Of a stretch of DNA of 64,000 nucleotides, positions 62,426-64,000 are shown piece by piece; positions within the stretch are counted from its first letter, which is position 1, and the number at the start of each line of letters is the position of its first letter. Under the pieces are notes generated by a model. It saw nothing but the letters and a program-made list of their open reading frames with translations. It was not told where the DNA came from and did no database searches. The DNA lies in assembly GCF_900094835.1 (NCBI RefSeq), contig NZ_FMAO01000010.1, positions 1 through 64,000 of the forward strand, in the 5' to 3' direction. The stretch is from Weissella bombi (lineage in GTDB: Bacteria; Bacillota; Bacilli; Lactobacillales; Lactobacillaceae). Position numbers and translations under genes: made by a program.

Positions 62426-63307
62426 ATGACTATCGTTTCAGGAAAAAGCATGATTACCAATGCTCGCCAGAACGGCTACGCAATTGGTGCATTTAACACA
62501 AATAATCTAGAATGGACTGAAGCTATCCTAAGAGTGGCCCAAGAACAACAAGCACCAACCATCGTTGCTGCTTCAATGGGTGCTATCAAATATATGGGTG
62601 GCTTTAAAACTGTTGTAGACCTAGTTCACGATTTACATGATGAACTAAACATTACCGTACCAATTGCTATTCACCTTGATCATGGTAATTATGAAGCCGC
62701 TAAATCAGCTATCGCAGCTGGTTTCACATCAATTATGTTTGATGGATCAGATTTACCAATTGATGAAAATCTTGCCAAAACACAAGAAATCGTTAAATTA
62801 GCTCATGCCAAGGGCATTTCTGTTGAAGCTGAGGTCGGTACCATTGGTGGTGAAGAAGACGGTATTATTGGGGATGGTGAAATCGCTCCGATTGAAGATG
62901 CTGTTGCCATGGTCAATACCGGTATCGACTTTTTAGCTGCTGGTATTGGTAACATCCACGGTCCTTACCCTGATAACTGGACTGGTTTACATCTAGACCA
63001 TCTTCAAAACATCACAACTGCTGTTGATGAAGCTGTTGGTCATAAAGTACCAATCGTCTTGCATGGTGGTTCTGGTATTCCAGATGATCAAATTGAAACT
63101 GCTATCTCAATGGGTGTTTCAAAAGTCAATGTTAACTCAGAAGCACAGCTTGCTTTCCACGAAGCACTACGCGAGTTTATTTTAGCGGATCATGATTTAG
63201 AAGGAAAAAATTATGACCCACGTAAGTTACTTGCAACAGGTGTTCAAGGTATCGAATCAGCATTAACCGACCGTATCAGTGTTTTCGGCAATGCTCACAA
63301 AGCTTAA
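62426..63307 (+). CDS. fba: Class II fructose-bisphosphate aldolase
   Basis: The protein has 293 residues. Zinc ligands lie in IHLDHGNYEAA near residue 83, EAEVGTIGGEED near 135, NIHGPYPDNW near 180 and IVLHGGSGIPDDQ near 212. It interconverts fructose 1,6-bisphosphate with dihydroxyacetone phosphate and glyceraldehyde 3-phosphate; a tagatose bisphosphate preference cannot be excluded. Many obligate heterofermenters lack it, so here it may run towards hexose synthesis. It is co-transcribed with the nucleotidase-like gene. Confidence 0.93.
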   Translation: MTIVSGKSMITNARQNGYAIGAFNTNNLEWTEAILRVAQEQQAPTIVAASMGAIKYMGGFKTVVDLVHDLHDELNITVPIAIHLDHGNYEAAKSAIAAGFTSIMFDGSDLPIDENLAKTQEIVKLAHAKGISVEAEVGTIGGEEDGIIGDGEIAPIEDAVAMVNTGIDFLAAGIGNIHGPYPDNWTGLHLDHLQNITTAVDEAVGHKVPIVLHGGSGIPDDQIETAISMGVSKVNVNSEAQLAFHEALREFILADHDLEGKNYDPRKLLATGVQGIESALTDRISVFGNAHKA

Positions 63308-63327
63308 ATTAATTGCATTTATATACT

Positions 63328-63372
63328 AAAAGAGCCGTTGGGACATTTTCTTTTGTCCTAACGGCTCTTTTA
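63328..63372. terminator. Bidirectional terminator
   Basis: Stem AAAGAGCCGTTgGGACA/TGTCCtAACGGCTCTTT with flanking T runs, between fba and the convergent GDPD gene. Confidence 0.9.
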
Positions 63373-63381
63373 TTTGATTAG

Positions 63382-64000
63382 TTAAAAATCTGTTTTCGCA
63401 AATAACATACTATGCCAAATTACCAACGCATAATTTGGTCGTTCCGTAATCTTCTTTAGATATGCTCGCGTCTCTTTAGGTTCATTTGTAATAAATCCGT
63501 CCACACCATAAGCATACATGGTCATAACATTGGTATGGCCATCAACCGTCCAAGCATATAGTTTTTTATCAACTTGATGTGCTCGTTGGCTTGTTTTAGG
63601 TTCAACACTCGAATACTCTAACGCATAAAACTGATTAGTTTTATCCCGATTCATCGTATTATTTAACGGTGAAAGCAAACCACCAGTAATATCTGTATAA
63701 CGTGCTAACCGCTTTAAAGCATTTTGATTTAATGACTGTATCTGTGACCCATTTTCTTGCATAGCCGGTCCATATTCATGCACAAAATCTTTCAATTCTT
63801 GATTACTAATTGATGAATTAATTTTTAATTCAACTAACAATCGTTGATTCAAATGATTAGCTTTATTCAAGTAATCACCAAAGTTAGATACTTTAATTTT
63901 CTTACCATTTGATTTGTATGTCACTTTTTGTAGCTGTTGCCAATTTGTGTTACTAATTTTATATTTTTTGCCATTTGTTGCTTTAATTGTTGCATCATGA
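63382..64000 (-). CDS. Glycerophosphodiester phosphodiesterase, 5' end outside the window
   Basis: The frame stays open to the right edge, so the start and N-terminal catalytic part are missing. The visible 206 residues begin HDATIKATNGKKYK, which matches the GDPD segment after the first catalytic His. RLLVELKINSS supplies the conserved Glu and Lys, and YAWTVDGHTN and GVDGFITNEPKE are late signatures. It splits glycerophosphodiesters to glycerol 3-phosphate and an alcohol. A GTG at 63924 should not be taken as the start. Confidence 0.9.
   Translation of the reverse strand, partial: HDATIKATNGKKYKISNTNWQQLQKVTYKSNGKKIKVSNFGDYLNKANHLNQRLLVELKINSSISNQELKDFVHEYGPAMQENGSQIQSLNQNALKRLARYTDITGGLLSPLNNTMNRDKTNQFYALEYSSVEPKTSQRAHQVDKKLYAWTVDGHTNVMTMYAYGVDGFITNEPKETRAYLKKITERPNYALVIWHSMLFAKTDF

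Noticed and set aside
1-64000. Mobile elements, prophage genes and CRISPR arrays
   Set aside because: No transposase, integrase, phage structural gene or regularly spaced direct repeats were found on either strand.

Overview
The window looks like a chromosomal segment of an obligately heterofermentative lactic acid bacterium of the Leuconostoc/Weissella group, with Weissella the best guess. The evidence is the low G+C, strong AGGAGG-type ribosome binding sites, an S18 and glucose-6-phosphate dehydrogenase of Leuconostocaceae type, the zwf and gnd genes that feed the phosphoketolase pathway, RexA/RexB instead of RecBCD, a PurR-GlmU-Prs operon, and CcpA-type cre boxes. The genus call is inference from protein character, not from a search. 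No phage, transposon, plasmid gene or CRISPR array is visible.

Layout. 0-25 kb is mostly core: two identical tRNA-Lys genes, a small anchored protein, rpsF-ssb-rpsR, a nucleoside hydrolase, purR-glmU-prs, a NUDIX hydrolase, zwf, glpK, an MFS pump, rexB-rexA, a PepV-like dipeptidase, an amino acid permease behind an apparent asparagine-coded attenuator, and gnd. 25.7-38.5 kb is an accessory catabolic locus: araD, ulaE, an L-xylulokinase-like kinase, a cytosolic beta-propeller protein, a 2-hydroxyacid dehydrogenase, a LacI-family regulator, two YhcH/YiaL proteins around an MFS carrier, then a sugar-phosphate isomerase/epimerase, a galactitol-type EIIC and an amidohydrolase. Six copies of a GTTAAtCGaTTAAC-like operator mark its promoters. 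38.6-48.2 kb holds a 45-residue small protein gene, CorA, a FemX/MurM-like transferase, a DnaA-box cluster, a lipid II flippase-like gene fused transcriptionally to tRNA-Arg, leuS, a PAP2 phosphatase and a YtqB-like methyltransferase. 48.2-53 kb is a sucrose operon (LacI regulator, MFS symporter, GH32 hydrolase, fructokinase). 53-64 kb holds an RNA methyltransferase, a coiled-coil protein, a CynX-like carrier, redox enzymes, a DUF4767 membrane protein, a nucleotidase-like HAD gene with no usable canonical start, class II aldolase, and the 3' part of a glycerophosphodiesterase gene.

How the parts fit. Sucrose is imported without phosphorylation, split, and its hexoses pass through Zwf and Gnd to pentose phosphate. 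The accessory locus ends in AraD, which yields D-xylulose 5-phosphate, the phosphoketolase substrate. Both sugar loci carry cre boxes and their own LacI repressor sites.

The most unusual item is at 22.48-22.70 kb: a promoter, a 24-codon leader peptide with six consecutive Asn codons, an 11-bp antiterminator pairing and a 14-bp terminator immediately before the permease start. Other items worth checking are the DnaA-box cluster away from dnaA, the sugar-acid locus and its regulon, the small basic protein gene, and the apparent AUC start codon.
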